A stretch of 64,000 nucleotides of DNA from Bolinopsis microptera. Its lineage: Eukaryota > Ctenophora > Tentaculata > Lobata > Bolinopsidae. The stretch spans positions 16,399,401 through 16,463,400 of the forward strand of contig NC_087082.1 of the NCBI RefSeq assembly GCF_026151205.1, written 5' to 3'. Positions 50,801 through 56,690 of the stretch are shown piece after piece (position 1 is the stretch's first letter; every line of letters starts with the position of its first letter). The position numbers and the translations under genes were made by a program. A model generated the notes under the pieces. The model ran no database searches. It worked only from the letters and a program-made list of their open reading frames with translations, and was not told the origin of the DNA.

Positions 50801-51527
50801 AGTGAAAGTTAGTGAAAGTTAGTGAAAGTTAGTGAAAGTCAGTGAAAGTTAGTGAAAGTTAGTGAAAGTTAGTGAAAGTTAGTGAAAGTTAGTGAAAGTT
50901 AGTGAAAGTTAGTGAAAGTTAGTGAAAGTTAAAGTGAAACTTGAAAGTTAGTAAAAGTTAAAGCCACGATACTAATCTCACATCGAGGGAAGTTTTGGAG
51001 AAACCCATTCCAGTTTTCCTCGGACTAAAAGCAATCGATAGCTGAGCAAGAATATCGTTTTTATTAACACAAACTCACTTTGATAATTCGAGAACCTGCT
51101 AGACATAGTATTAATCCAATAGCACCAATGGATTCTCTTATAACCACAAGCTTTACGCTGAAATAGATCATATTATGATAAGGCTGTATTGGTTTCCAAG
51201 GATACAAATTTGAAAGAAAGCATTTCAGTTTTCTTAGTGAGAGATACAAAGCTTTGTGGAGTTTTTAAAAGGAAAGTGAAAGCGAAAGGCAAAGTAAAAG
51301 GAGGGCCAAAGTGGAGTAAAAAAGGAATTTATTATTTCCACTTACTCGTCCCTAGAACTATCTTTCTTCTCAGTAAATTTCCCATGATGTTTTCCAAGGG
51401 AGTGATGTTTGCCATTATTTTTTGCTGCATGTTGCTTGCTCGCTTGATGTTTGTGATTTTTATCAGCTTCCGATATCTGAGTGAGCAGCAATACAACGAG
51501 GATAAACAAAGGGAGAGTGTGCTTCAT
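20601..51527 (-). CDS. TMEM198/DUF4203-like multipass membrane protein, at least seven exons over 31 kb
   Basis: Exons read on the minus strand: 51346-51527, 51079-51157, 50459-50567, 34515-34615, [possible 20-nt exon 33716-33735], 30827-30951, 21347-21490 and 20601-20803. Splice sites are GT-AG. Phases agree at every junction except exon 4 to exon 5, which needs an extra exon of length 3n+2. The product starts with a signal peptide (MKHTLPLFILVVLLL), then a His/Lys-rich stretch, then about seven hydrophobic helices with the Gly-rich pattern of DUF4203: ESIGAIGLILCLAGSRIIK, VTLFTGGFILMFMFSYL, LGVCAAIAILGGLLTLFVYY, AGIFAIGGIFGM, VGLFYGAFIIVGGLLALLL and VDYF. In vertebrates TMEM198 is a membrane scaffold in Wnt receptor phosphorylation; the role here is unknown. 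It hosts nested genes and many repeats in its introns. The C-terminus may be spliced further downstream. Family assignment is by pattern. Confidence 0.75.
21347..21490 (-). CDS. Membrane-protein gene exon 6, VDYF and loop
   Basis: A 144-nt exon with acceptor TCTCAG and donor GTTTGT. It starts AVDYFAQTNF, the position where DUF4203 proteins carry a conserved Asp-Tyr-Phe, and continues with a polar His-rich loop (GTAHGHHPNF). It joins exon 5 and exon 7 in phase. An unspliced read-through would instead add a hydrophobic tail. Confidence 0.7.
21964..23535. repeat. 13-bp minisatellite (ACTGAGAGTTCAG), about 120 copies
   Basis: The 13-bp unit has a 5' block of GTTCGG variants and long blocks of GTTCAG with ACCGAG and CTGGGAG variants. 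The blocks are arranged in repeated runs, so larger segments were duplicated as well. It lies in the intron between exons 5 and 6 of the membrane-protein gene. Confidence 0.95.
23540..25020. other. Intronic sequence, nothing recognised
   Basis: AT-rich sequence between the 13-bp array and the LINE. No exon, RNA or repeat array could be supported. Confidence 0.5.
25022..28730 (+). mobile_element. Nearly full-length CR1/L2-like LINE
   Basis: A short GAATGTTTTGTCAACAA tandem at 25022-25095 is followed by the coding frame (25050 to 26959, then 26947 to 28290) and a 3' region that ends near an AATAAAAAAAGG tract at about 28700. It lies in sense opposite to the host membrane-protein gene, within its intron, and just upstream of the sushi-domain gene. 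Confidence 0.8.
25050..28290 (+). pseudogene. LINE endonuclease-reverse transcriptase polyprotein with one frameshift
   Basis: The first part carries an apurinic-type endonuclease (YQNVQG about residue 100, NETWL about 140, GDFN about 265, SDHFP about 336) and the start of the RT (GPDGIHGKIL, then NYRPISLT). At about 26944 the frame breaks. The second frame resumes at MKVFERIV and holds the remaining RT motifs: FDFAKAFDSVNHD, GVPQGSILGPLLF, the catalytic LYADDTKIW at about 27391 and a CR1-type C-terminus. A single-base loss would explain the break; all catalytic motifs are otherwise present. This suggests a fairly recent insertion that is now inactive, unless the shift is programmed. Confidence 0.9.
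28916..30060 (+). CDS. Secreted sushi (CCP)-domain protein, three exons, possibly 3'-incomplete
   Basis: Exons 28916-28958, 29107-29532 and 29779-30060, with GT-AG introns all in phase 1. Exon 1 encodes a signal peptide (MLRLTLILLIPLSEG). Exon 2 encodes a 142-residue Trp- and Lys-rich module with few Cys that I do not recognise. Exon 3 has a Pro/Asp linker with two PPDDPDPLPT repeats, then one complete sushi domain with its four Cys (CTKLDP, VSCNEGF, ITCTAG, PSCF). Sushi domains bind proteins in complement and adhesion systems. The exon 3 donor (GTACGG) implies further exons; if unspliced, a stop follows at 30173. It lies on the opposite strand inside an intron of the membrane-protein gene. 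Confidence 0.75.
30827..30951 (-). CDS. Membrane-protein gene exon 5, helices 5 and 6
   Basis: A 125-nt exon between TTCAG and GTAAGT. It encodes AMGVGLFYGAFIIVGGLLAL and then LLSTVAVAAASSLGGSYAVF, a good match to the late DUF4203 helices. Confidence 0.75.
31431..31526. repeat. 12-bp minisatellite GGGTTTATAATA
   Basis: About eight copies alternate GGGTTTATAAT and AGGTTTATAAT. Confidence 0.9.
32083..32325. repeat. 14-bp pyrimidine array (TTTCTCTCTTTCCA)
   Basis: About 17 copies, all pyrimidine on the plus strand and purine on the minus strand, a potential triplex-forming tract. Open frames here (SLFPFLSFHF-type) are by-products. Confidence 0.9.
33716..33735 (-). CDS. Possible 20-nt micro-exon of the membrane-protein gene
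   Basis: Exon 4 ends in phase 0 but exon 5 needs two bases carried in. TGGGGCTATACTTGGGGAAG lies between TTTAG and GTAAAA, stays open and has the needed length of 3n+2. It would add about seven residues (WGYTWGR). Weak alternatives exist in the same intron, so this is only a candidate. Confidence 0.2.
34515..34615 (-). CDS. Membrane-protein gene exon 4, helices 3 and 4
   Basis: A 101-nt exon with acceptor TTTCAG and donor ATG|GTAGGT. It encodes RLGVCAAIAILGGLLTLFVY and YAGIFAIGGIFGM. It joins exon 3 in phase across a 15.8-kb intron. The acceptor is the last of eight tandem copies. Confidence 0.75.
34615..34797 (-). repeat. Eight tandem copies of a 3' splice site, 23-bp unit
   Basis: On the minus strand the unit reads GATCTAACAATGTTTGTTTC then AGC. 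Each copy therefore has a CTAAC branch-like word, a pyrimidine tract and an AG acceptor. Copies begin at 34615, 34638, 34661, 34684, 34707, 34730, 34753 and 34776. The copy nearest the exon is the acceptor of exon 4. Confidence 0.9.
34800..36190. other. Intronic sequence, nothing coding seen
   Basis: A hairpin AGGCGG...CCGCCT lies at about 35121-35143 and a few CACTGAA repeats at about 35225-35255. No other feature was recognised. Confidence 0.5.
36198..37338. repeat. 60-bp satellite, 19 near-identical copies
   Basis: The unit contains GCTGGCACCATGCTGTCTGC and a CTACAAATTTACACTTGC end. All copies agree except one site (TTCTAC or TGCTAC). Because 60 is a multiple of three and the unit has no stop in several frames, long frames of about 390-420 codons appear on both strands. 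I treat these as artefacts: no start context, no domain and identical silent and non-silent positions. Confidence 0.95.
37459..37856. repeat. Tandem direct duplication of about 190 bp
   Basis: 37459-37650 and 37667-37856 share long stretches (ATTTAAAATATAATTTG, ACAGTAACGTTATTC, GTGCCAGCCAGTAACTCTG) with many small differences, so this is an old duplication. Confidence 0.75.
38576..40520 (-). pseudogene. Non-LTR retrotransposon RT with a stop in the catalytic box
   Basis: Two same-frame blocks, 39917-40520 and 38576-39916. The first has ITPIHKKG, NYRAIAV, FIDLRKAFD and TEQGHPLSP; the second starts just after the catalytic box (ADDLVILALD) and runs through YLGIIISS and LLYGCQVW to a Cys/His knuckle (CNYC then HMLHSC). 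A single TGA at 39917-39919 replaces the first residue of the YADD box (LA-stop-ADDL). The 5' end is truncated near 40520, where AT-rich non-homologous sequence begins. The 3' side continues past 38576 into a polypyrimidine tract and a hairpin-forming sequence (CCTACATGG...CCATGTAGG). Confidence 0.85.
40737..40907. repeat. 15-bp array CCGACAATTGACCCC (left arm)
   Basis: About six tandem units, a gap, then two more. Its mirror image lies at 41397-41518 on the far side of a telomere-like tract. Confidence 0.9.
40930..41395. repeat. Interstitial TTAGGG tract
   Basis: Long runs of GGGTTA broken by a TCCTCGGTCAGGG spacer that recurs every 50-60 bp, then GGGTCA variants at the right end. All are in one orientation. 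Confidence 0.95.
41397..41518. repeat. 15-bp array GGGGTCAATTGTCGG (right arm)
   Basis: About eight units in inverse orientation to 40737-40907. Confidence 0.9.
41918..42193. mobile_element. Small inverted-repeat element (about 276 bp) with internal 12-bp array
   Basis: Ends of about 43 bp match in inverse orientation (left ATTCGGTGAATGAGAAATGG; right arm reverse complement ATTCGGTAAATGAGAAATGG; both continue to GTCCGCCTGTT). Inside is a TTTCTGTATAAC array at about 42008-42104. A related 20-bp array precedes it at 41822-41906. This is likely a MITE. Confidence 0.65.
42200..43371. other. Intronic sequence left of the large inverted repeat
   Basis: Contains a poly-C run at about 42469-42489 and a poly-G stretch near 42256. 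No gene or RNA was recognised. Confidence 0.5.
43372..46970. mobile_element. 3.6-kb foldback element with arms of about 1.35 kb
   Basis: The left arm (43372 to about 44710) and right arm (about 45590 to 46970) are diverged inverse copies: both ends read ATCTCGTTAGCTTTTCGTG inward, and matches continue through CACAAAGTGAGTCATCTTAC and GATCTGTTGGC-type words. The right arm has extra segments of about 40-60 bp and an open frame of 105 codons (45751-46068) that the left arm has lost; I do not recognise its product. The centre (44.8-45.5 kb) has a perfect 18-bp palindrome at 45219-45236. No transposase motif is seen. It ends 96 bp before the start codon of the next gene. Confidence 0.75.
47067..47764 (+). 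CDS. Small secreted protein, 143 residues, two exons
   Basis: Exons 47067-47196 and 47463-47764 with a GT-AG phase-1 intron. A signal peptide (MMKSAIVILLVVCYAEA) is followed by a short linker with a Cys pair (CALVC) and a compact module of about 95 residues: TTTVFQDYSDG, VFVDVDMSECGF, VVTSVEGSGNHWMVLGAASV, TTTGFRVYL and WNIEWVAVG. I have seen this Gly/Trp pattern in secreted proteins of cnidarians and other marine invertebrates, but I cannot name the family with certainty. It is probably an extracellular binding or matrix protein. It lies on the opposite strand inside the 15.8-kb intron of the membrane-protein gene, right beside the foldback element. Confidence 0.8.
47765..49328. other. Intronic sequence, nothing recognised
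   Basis: AT-rich and without open frames of note. The 3' UTR of the secreted-protein gene presumably starts here. Confidence 0.5.
49329..49735. repeat. 22-bp minisatellite (CGGCTCACTCTGTCACTACTGA), about 18 copies
   Basis: Units differ only at GCC/GTC and GACGG/GATGG sites. Confidence 0.95.
49740..50458. other. Intronic sequence next to exon 3
   Basis: No coding or RNA feature was seen. Confidence 0.5.
50459..50567 (-). CDS. Membrane-protein gene exon 3, transmembrane helix 2
   Basis: A 109-nt exon between CTCCTCAG and GTAAGT. It encodes VTLFTGGFILMFMFSYL followed by a short loop with a Cys pair (ETCCGPNGNW). Its acceptor abuts a 10-bp tandem array. Confidence 0.75.
50571..50935 (-). repeat. 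10-bp array rich in branch-point-like words, about 35 copies
   Basis: The minus-strand unit is CACTAACTTT, so CACTAAC recurs every 10 bp with a pyrimidine run. The array stops a few bases upstream of the CTCCTCAG acceptor of exon 3. Variants (CTTAC) cluster in two blocks. Confidence 0.95.
51079..51157 (-). CDS. Membrane-protein gene exon 2, transmembrane helix 1
   Basis: A 79-nt exon between TTTCAG and GTGAGT. It encodes VKLVVIRESIGAIGLILCLA plus GSRIIK and joins exon 1 in phase. Confidence 0.75.
51346..51527 (-). CDS. Membrane-protein gene exon 1: signal peptide plus His/Lys-rich segment
   Basis: I chose the start at 51527 because a classic signal peptide follows at once, with likely cleavage after SEA (residue 21). 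An upstream in-frame ATG at 51608 would bury it. The mature part is rich in His and Lys (NHKHQ, GKHHSLGKHHGK). The exon ends at a strong donor (GA|GTAAGT). Without splicing the frame would stop one codon later, so a 61-residue secreted peptide from an unspliced transcript is an alternative reading. Confidence 0.7.
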
Positions 51528-51818
51528 GCTAGTGCATCGGCTCAGGAGATGTAAGCAGTCTTCGAGGCGTGTTGTATAACAGCGGAATCCAAAGGTGAGC
51601 TTATTCAAATCGTGAGTTGGTGACTTAAATTGGCACTAGGACAGATTGTCAAATATCTTGTACATTGCCTAAATTGTATACATTTATAGGATATCAGTAA
51701 AACAGTTGACAACTCGATTGTTAATAATCCAACCTGCTCCTTTAGCTGTGAAATTAATTTTGTTGGCACATTGAAAGGATTGCTGAAAATCAACACTAAA
51801 AATACTTTAAAATATCAA

Positions 51819-51884
51819 AATGGCCAAATGGCTAGAGTGTCCACCCTCTGAGCAGAAGGTCCGGGTTCAAATCCCATTGTCACC
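51819..51884 (+). mobile_element. tRNA-derived SINE head
   Basis: A-box-like TGGCTAGAGTGT at 51829-51840 and a perfect B box GGTTCAAATCC at 51864-51874. The acceptor and anticodon stems do not pair well, so this is not a functional tRNA. Downstream unrelated sequence and an RT relic suggest a SINE with a LINE-like neighbour or tail. Confidence 0.55.
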
Positions 51885-52099
51885 TAGTCTTAGAAGTTTG
51901 CTCAGGATTTCATTCGATCTATGAGGAAAAAAACACACATTTTAACCACTGATTGCAAAAAATCACTGACAGCTCCCAAGGTTTAGGTAGCATGGTTGGC
52001 CCTTTGGCTGGGCTGAAAGAGTGCCTGCATAAACCATCATAATGACTAGTAGTCTAGTTAATAATAGACAGTTTAATAATAAACAGCAACAGAAACCTT

Positions 52100-52279
52100 A
52101 ACTGGAATCCCCACACCGCCCATCTTGCTTCCAAACTAAAATGTGCTGTCAGTAAACTCTGTCGCATCAGAAGTTTAATACATAATGAACTGCATAATGA
52201 TCTCTATCACACCCTCTTTGAATTTCATTTTGGATGTGGGATTTCAGTGGGGGAACTGGGGAGGCTTGCCAAACAATAA
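52100..52279 (+). pseudogene. LINE reverse transcriptase relic (60 codons)
   Basis: Translates to NWNPHTAHLASKLKCAVSKL and then LYHTLFEFHFGCGISV, the conserved block after the catalytic box in jockey/CR1-type RTs. It ends at a stop at 52277-52279. All other parts are missing. Confidence 0.65.
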
Positions 52280-52919
52280 ACTTGAACCTATGTTTGAACG
52301 CTAAATAAGAATTTAACGACAAAAAGGTAAGGCGGACTCCTAACCCATTTAGCTAATTAGCTGAGACACACCTCACCGCAAGTAGACCAATGTGGCTTTT
52401 GTGAAATGTGCATTAACTACCTGCTCAAGCGGTGGATTGGGAGGCCCAAATGGTGCATGGGATCATTTCGTCCGTTATTTACAATGAATTATATGAAATA
52501 CACAAACAAATCAAGGAAACCTCAAAATTTGTGTACTGTATGTATATTTTATTATTACCATTATCTTTTTTAGCAATGGTAATTGTCCAGCTATTATAAG
52601 GTTGGACACCTTCGAAAAATAAAAACCAATACAATAAATGCCATAAAACGGTAGAAAGTTTGAAAAACCAAGGCAAGGTAGAAAAAACCCTTTGCAATAT
52701 ACTATTATCTTTTAATATACATAATTTGTCATACGTTGTATGACCCGCCGCGCACGAAGTGCGCGGCTCCCCTTGTATCATAGTGAAACGACCGTGTGAA
52801 ACGACCCGTGATACAATATATAATGTAGTGTTTAAAATGTTTAAAATGTTTATAATATAAAAATGTTTAAAACACTTTTCACTTCACACTCCAGTTCCAT
52901 TATACAATTTATTTCAAAT
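52280..52919. other. AT-rich sequence with a GC hairpin
   Basis: At 52748-52766, CCGCGCAC-GAA-GTGCGCGG forms a strong 8-bp hairpin, followed by CTCCCCTTGTATCA. An inverse TGATACAA lies 40 bp on. It may be the end of a transposon. No gene was recognised. Confidence 0.4.
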
Positions 52920-53832
52920 ATTACTGGGCCGCGCTCAACCTGTCATTCCGCCGAATCTCTATTTTATGTTTATGAACATGATAGCCTGTTACTGGGCCGC
53001 GCTCAGCCTGTCATTCCGCCGAATCTCTATTCGGCATAATAGCCTGAGGTCCCCAGGTAAGATAGCCTGTTGTAGCGCGATGTGTTACTGTCAACTGTGC
53101 CGCGCCGCGCACTCAATGAGGCTTCTCTCTCTCTAGATCGGCGAAATGCGCTACTGTGCCGCGCCGAGCTGAGGTGAATTGACATCGTCAATTAAGATAG
53201 CCTGAGGTCCCCAGGTAAAAATAACCCCCAGGACGTAGGGTTAAAATGCTCCCCTGATGAGATATTGGCGAAAAACTGTCTTGATAACGTGATATAATGA
53301 CCGTATAAGGAAGTTAGTCTAATTTCTCGATATGGTTAGGGTTTCAGCATATGCTTTTGTTAAGGATCGGGTTAGGGTTAGGGTTGGGATCGGATTAAAT
53401 GGTTAGGGTTTCGACTAGTCGTTCAGGACCAGCTAGAGAACGGGTTGAAAAAGTTATGTGACAGTCGACTGTAGAGTCAAGAGTGATTAATCATCATCCG
53501 CACTTGTCGGTAAGTTATAAATTTGATTAATGATGTCAATCCTTCGCATCTCGCCGATCTGCATACGTGGTTGTGAGAGGTGCGCGACGCGGCCCAGTAG
53601 TGCATCGCGCTACAAGTTATAAACCTACAATCTTAATTGACGATGTCAATTCATCGCAGCTCGTCGCGGCACAGTAGCCAGTAGCGCATTTCGCCGATGT
53701 CGCTGTGAGAAGCCTCATTGAGTGCGCGACACAGTAACGCATCTTACCTGGGGACCTCAGGCTATTATGTTCATAAACATAATAGAGAATTAGAGATTCG
53801 GCGGAATGACAGGCTGAGCGCGGCCCAGTAAT
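52920..53832. mobile_element. Inverted-repeat element with GC-rich arms
   Basis: The left arm (52920 to about 53205) and right arm (about 53595 to 53832) are inverse copies (ATTACTGGGCCGCGCTCA; GGCGGAATGACAGG; TTAAGATAGCCTGAGG-type words). The left arm has an internal duplication of TTACTGGGCCGCGCTCA. The centre holds a member of the GACGTAGGGTTAAAATGC family plus TTAGGG units. Confidence 0.7.
53221..53490 (+). repeat. GACGTAGGG repeat family, first copy
   Basis: Shares AGGACGTAGGGTTAAAATGC, ATATTGGCGAAAAACTGTC and AGAGAACGGGTTGAAAAAG with the other two copies. A TTAGGG patch is embedded at 53330-53410. Confidence 0.75.
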
Positions 53833-53835
53833 AAC

Positions 53836-54208
53836 GCTCCTACTAAATCGCTCGCCCAAATTTTAAGAAAATTCTTGTGAAAAGGCCCTTTAGGCATGAA
53901 AGTGATCTGGATCGGTGTATTTTTGGACGCTGATTCCGAATCACCCCCCATGACGTAGGGTTAAAATGCTTCCCTGGAGAGTTATGGGCAAAAAACCGTT
54001 TTGGTCACGTGACAGGCTAGTAAAACGTGAATTCGATTATTTAGGGCTCGGGTTAGGGTTAGGGTTGTGGTTAAGATTATGGATAGCTTCGGGGTTATGG
54101 TTAGGGTTAGGGTTGGGATTAGGGTTTATGTAAAACCGTTTTGTACGGCTGCAAAACCAAAAAAACCAAAGTCACGTGAAATTTTTGGGCGAGCGATTTA
54201 GTAAGAGC
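53836..54208. mobile_element. MITE of about 373 bp with long target duplication
   Basis: Terminal inverted repeats of about 27 bp (GCTCCTACTAAATCGCTCGC at the left end, one mismatch at the right). CCAGTAATAAC flanks both ends directly, an 11-bp target-site duplication of the size seen with Mutator-like elements. The interior carries the GACGTAGGGTTAAAATGC family sequence and TTAGGG units. Confidence 0.65.
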
Positions 54209-54283
54209 CCAGTAATAACGCATCACGCTTATATAACCTACAACCCTGATCATTGCTTTTGTCTTTTTTAACTAAAATGACCC

Positions 54284-54994
54284 TTGTAGGTTTACAACCT
54301 ACCAGGACGCGCGCCGAGTTGGACTCGTCGACGGTCCAATATATGGAACAGATATTTTACGTGTATCACCCGTTAAAAATGACCCGCATAAATAAGATTC
54401 AATATTTTTTTGATCATTTACAATTCAAAGTTTTGTAACCGAAAAACAATTTGAATTTGGTCACATAAACAATTTGAATTTGGTCACATAAATACTTATT
54501 ACTTACCCCAAGTCCCAACCCTATACTATTACTACTAACCGAAAAACAATTTGAATTTGGTCACATAATGCATAAACACTTACCCCAAGTCCCAACCCTA
54601 TACTATTACTACTACTACTAGCCCAAACCATTGTTAACGATAACGATTTTATTCGTATTCATGCTTTGGGGTCGTTCACATATCGTTCACATATCACTTT
54701 TTGAACAATTTTTACCCCCCCCCTCCGTAATCAATTTTACACACAGCTATTGTGTATTGTGTCAAAATTACACTACTAGTAGTAGTACTACTAGTGTAAT
54801 CATTTGGAATCTTCCCTCCCCCCTGGCCTCGGCTGATTACGTAGTAATAGTATGTGAAGGACCCCTTTTCAATATTACATTTTTTCGATGGGCGAAAAAC
54901 TTAACGGGTGATACTCGTAAAATATCTGTTCCATATATTGGGACCGTCGACGAGTCCAACTCGGCGCGCGTCCTGGTAGGTTGTAAACCTACAA
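54284..54994. mobile_element. 711-bp inverted-repeat element
   Basis: Arms of about 100 bp match almost perfectly (TTGTAGGTTTACAACCTACC, then GCGCGCCGAGTTGGACTCGT). Each end is itself a hairpin (GTAGGTT-TAC-AACCTAC). The interior has three direct copies of CAATTTGAATTTGGTCACAT and no coding potential. Confidence 0.7.
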
Positions 54995-55177
54995 CGAAAA
55001 ACAAGATTTGTGTAAGAACAAAGTAATGACTAAATAATTGTGACTGAAAGTAAACATGTTTGTGATTGACAATTTCAATACGAATAAGTTCTTTGACTAT
55101 TTAATTTTTAATACAATACAGAAACCATCTATGTAGAGTCGAGAGAGCTCTTTTAAGTGCCGTGTAAAGTTCGAAGA

Positions 55178-56231
55178 TTAGTACTTTTTACCGCCGACCT
55201 TGAAACTGATGTAGGCAGACTTGACTGAGTCGAATCCAGACAGGACACCAGCACCGGCAACTCCTCGGAGGATGTTTGCACCAGCTCCTTTCATCAAAGA
55301 CATGGCGCCTTCAGTCTTTATCACTTGCATAGCACAATCCCAGGATCCGCTATATTTCACAGCCTGTCCACTTGTCATCATCATCCTCCTTCGGACTGTG
55401 TCAAGAGGGTATGATACGAGACCAGAGCCAACTGTTACACCGTACCCAAGACAGAAAGACATGAGAAAACTAGCGTCTTCGCCCAAGAGCATGGGTTTCA
55501 AGGTGTCATAAAGACCGAAGTATAATCCTCTGTAGACAAAGATTCCGATACACGAGATTACAAATCCTCGATAAAGGCCTCCAATTCCATCACTCTTCAA
55601 AGTTTTGCTGTACACATCGACTAAGCCGTTGTACTGTCTTTTAGCAACACCATCGGCTCCAACAACTTTCGAATCGTTAGCTAGACGAGTCCTAGCATAG
55701 TCCAGTGAGTATACGAAGAAGAGTGAAAGAGAGCCCGCTACTCCGCCTGATGCTATGTTTGAAGAGAACTTTATGGCTGAAATGCAGATAACACTGTTAA
55801 ACCCTCTGAATATATTGTCTTCGAAAAAAAGATACCAGTTTACACGTACAATAAACGAAATTTAAAATGTTCGTGTTTTCAAAAATTTGCAATTTTATAA
55901 TCTATTGCTTACCTTTCGCAGCATCCTTCTTCACGGCAAACATTCTTTTGACTTGTCCCTTGAAAGCGAAGTTAAGAGCTTGAGTTGGAAAGTAACGCAG
56001 ACAATTAGCCAGGTTACCTCTCCAGAATGGCTGTAAGCCCTCGTTAGCAAATGTTCGGGCGGTGCAGTCAAGCACTCCCTTGTACGGCTTGTCCAGGGTT
56101 CCTTGTTTTATCATTTCTCCCTGGTTCTGAACCAGCAACTTTACTCTTTCTATCGGAGCAGCGGCACTTTTGCTCACCACTGCTGCTAGACCAGAGAGGA
56201 CGAATTCCTCCATAAAGTTAAGTTCAGCCAT
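55178..56231 (-). CDS. ANT: Mitochondrial ADP/ATP translocase
   Basis: Exons 55913-56231 and 55178-55776; joined length 305 residues, normal for the family. It exchanges cytosolic ADP for matrix ATP across the mitochondrial inner membrane. Three mitochondrial-carrier repeats are visible, each with its signature: PIERVKLL in repeat 1, LDYARTRLA in repeat 2 and [12 protein letters not shown] in repeat 3. The RRRMMM sequence is specific to ADP/ATP carriers. The intron is 136 bp (GTAAGC...TTTCAG) in phase 1. The upstream region has a pyrimidine-rich stretch (CTTCTCTACTTTCTC) about 25 bp before the ATG, reminiscent of TOP-type starts. A repeat-family copy lies about 200 bp further upstream. Confidence 0.97.
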
Positions 56232-56424
56232 GTTTGCGAGAGTTGTATTGCTTGAGAAAGTAGAGAAGTGCTGGAATTAAATGAACTGCACGTGCAAAAC
56301 GCATCTTAAATTACTTTAAACTTATCGTCGCCATGGTAACTTCCGAAAGCTGCTGTTTGATCAGAGCAAGATATGTGGAATTTGCACGTGCAGCAAACTG
56401 GATGATGATTACTACACTCGACTT

Positions 56425-56690
56425 TTTCAACCCGTTCTCTAGCTTGCCCTGAACGACTATTTAAAACCCTTTAAGTTACACTATAATCTGACCAACTTCC
56501 TTATTCGGTCATATCACTTGATCGAGACAGTTTTTCGCCAATATCTGGCGAGGGGAGCATTGTTACCCTACGTTGTTACCCTACGTCATGGGGGGGGGGG
56601 GGGGGGGGGGTGTGATTTGGAATCAGCGATCGAAAATACATCGATCCAAGTTGGTTTAAACTGTCCTAGGGGGGCCTTTTAGAAACATTT
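56425..56690 (-). repeat. Third copy of the GACGTAGGG repeat family
   Basis: The reverse complement matches 53221-53460 and the inside of the MITE at 53836-54208 (ATATTGGCGAAAAACTGTC; GCTAGAGAACGGGTTGAAAA; CATGACGTAGGGT). A poly-G run interrupts it at about 56590-56612. It sits just upstream of the translocase gene. Confidence 0.75.

Noticed and set aside
49329-50935. CRISPR array
   Set aside because: The repeats are contiguous tandem units without unique spacers, in a eukaryotic genome.
51189-51554. Plus-strand 121-residue protein
   Set aside because: It is antisense to exons 1 and 2 of the membrane-protein gene, which have signal peptide, splice sites and family pattern in their favour.
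51819-51884. Functional tRNA gene
   Set aside because: Acceptor and T stems do not pair; only the promoter boxes are kept, as in SINEs.
53617-55026. Proteins of 61-131 residues in the 53.6-55.0 kb region
   Set aside because: They lie on inverted-repeat arms and read as mirror images of each other; no domain.
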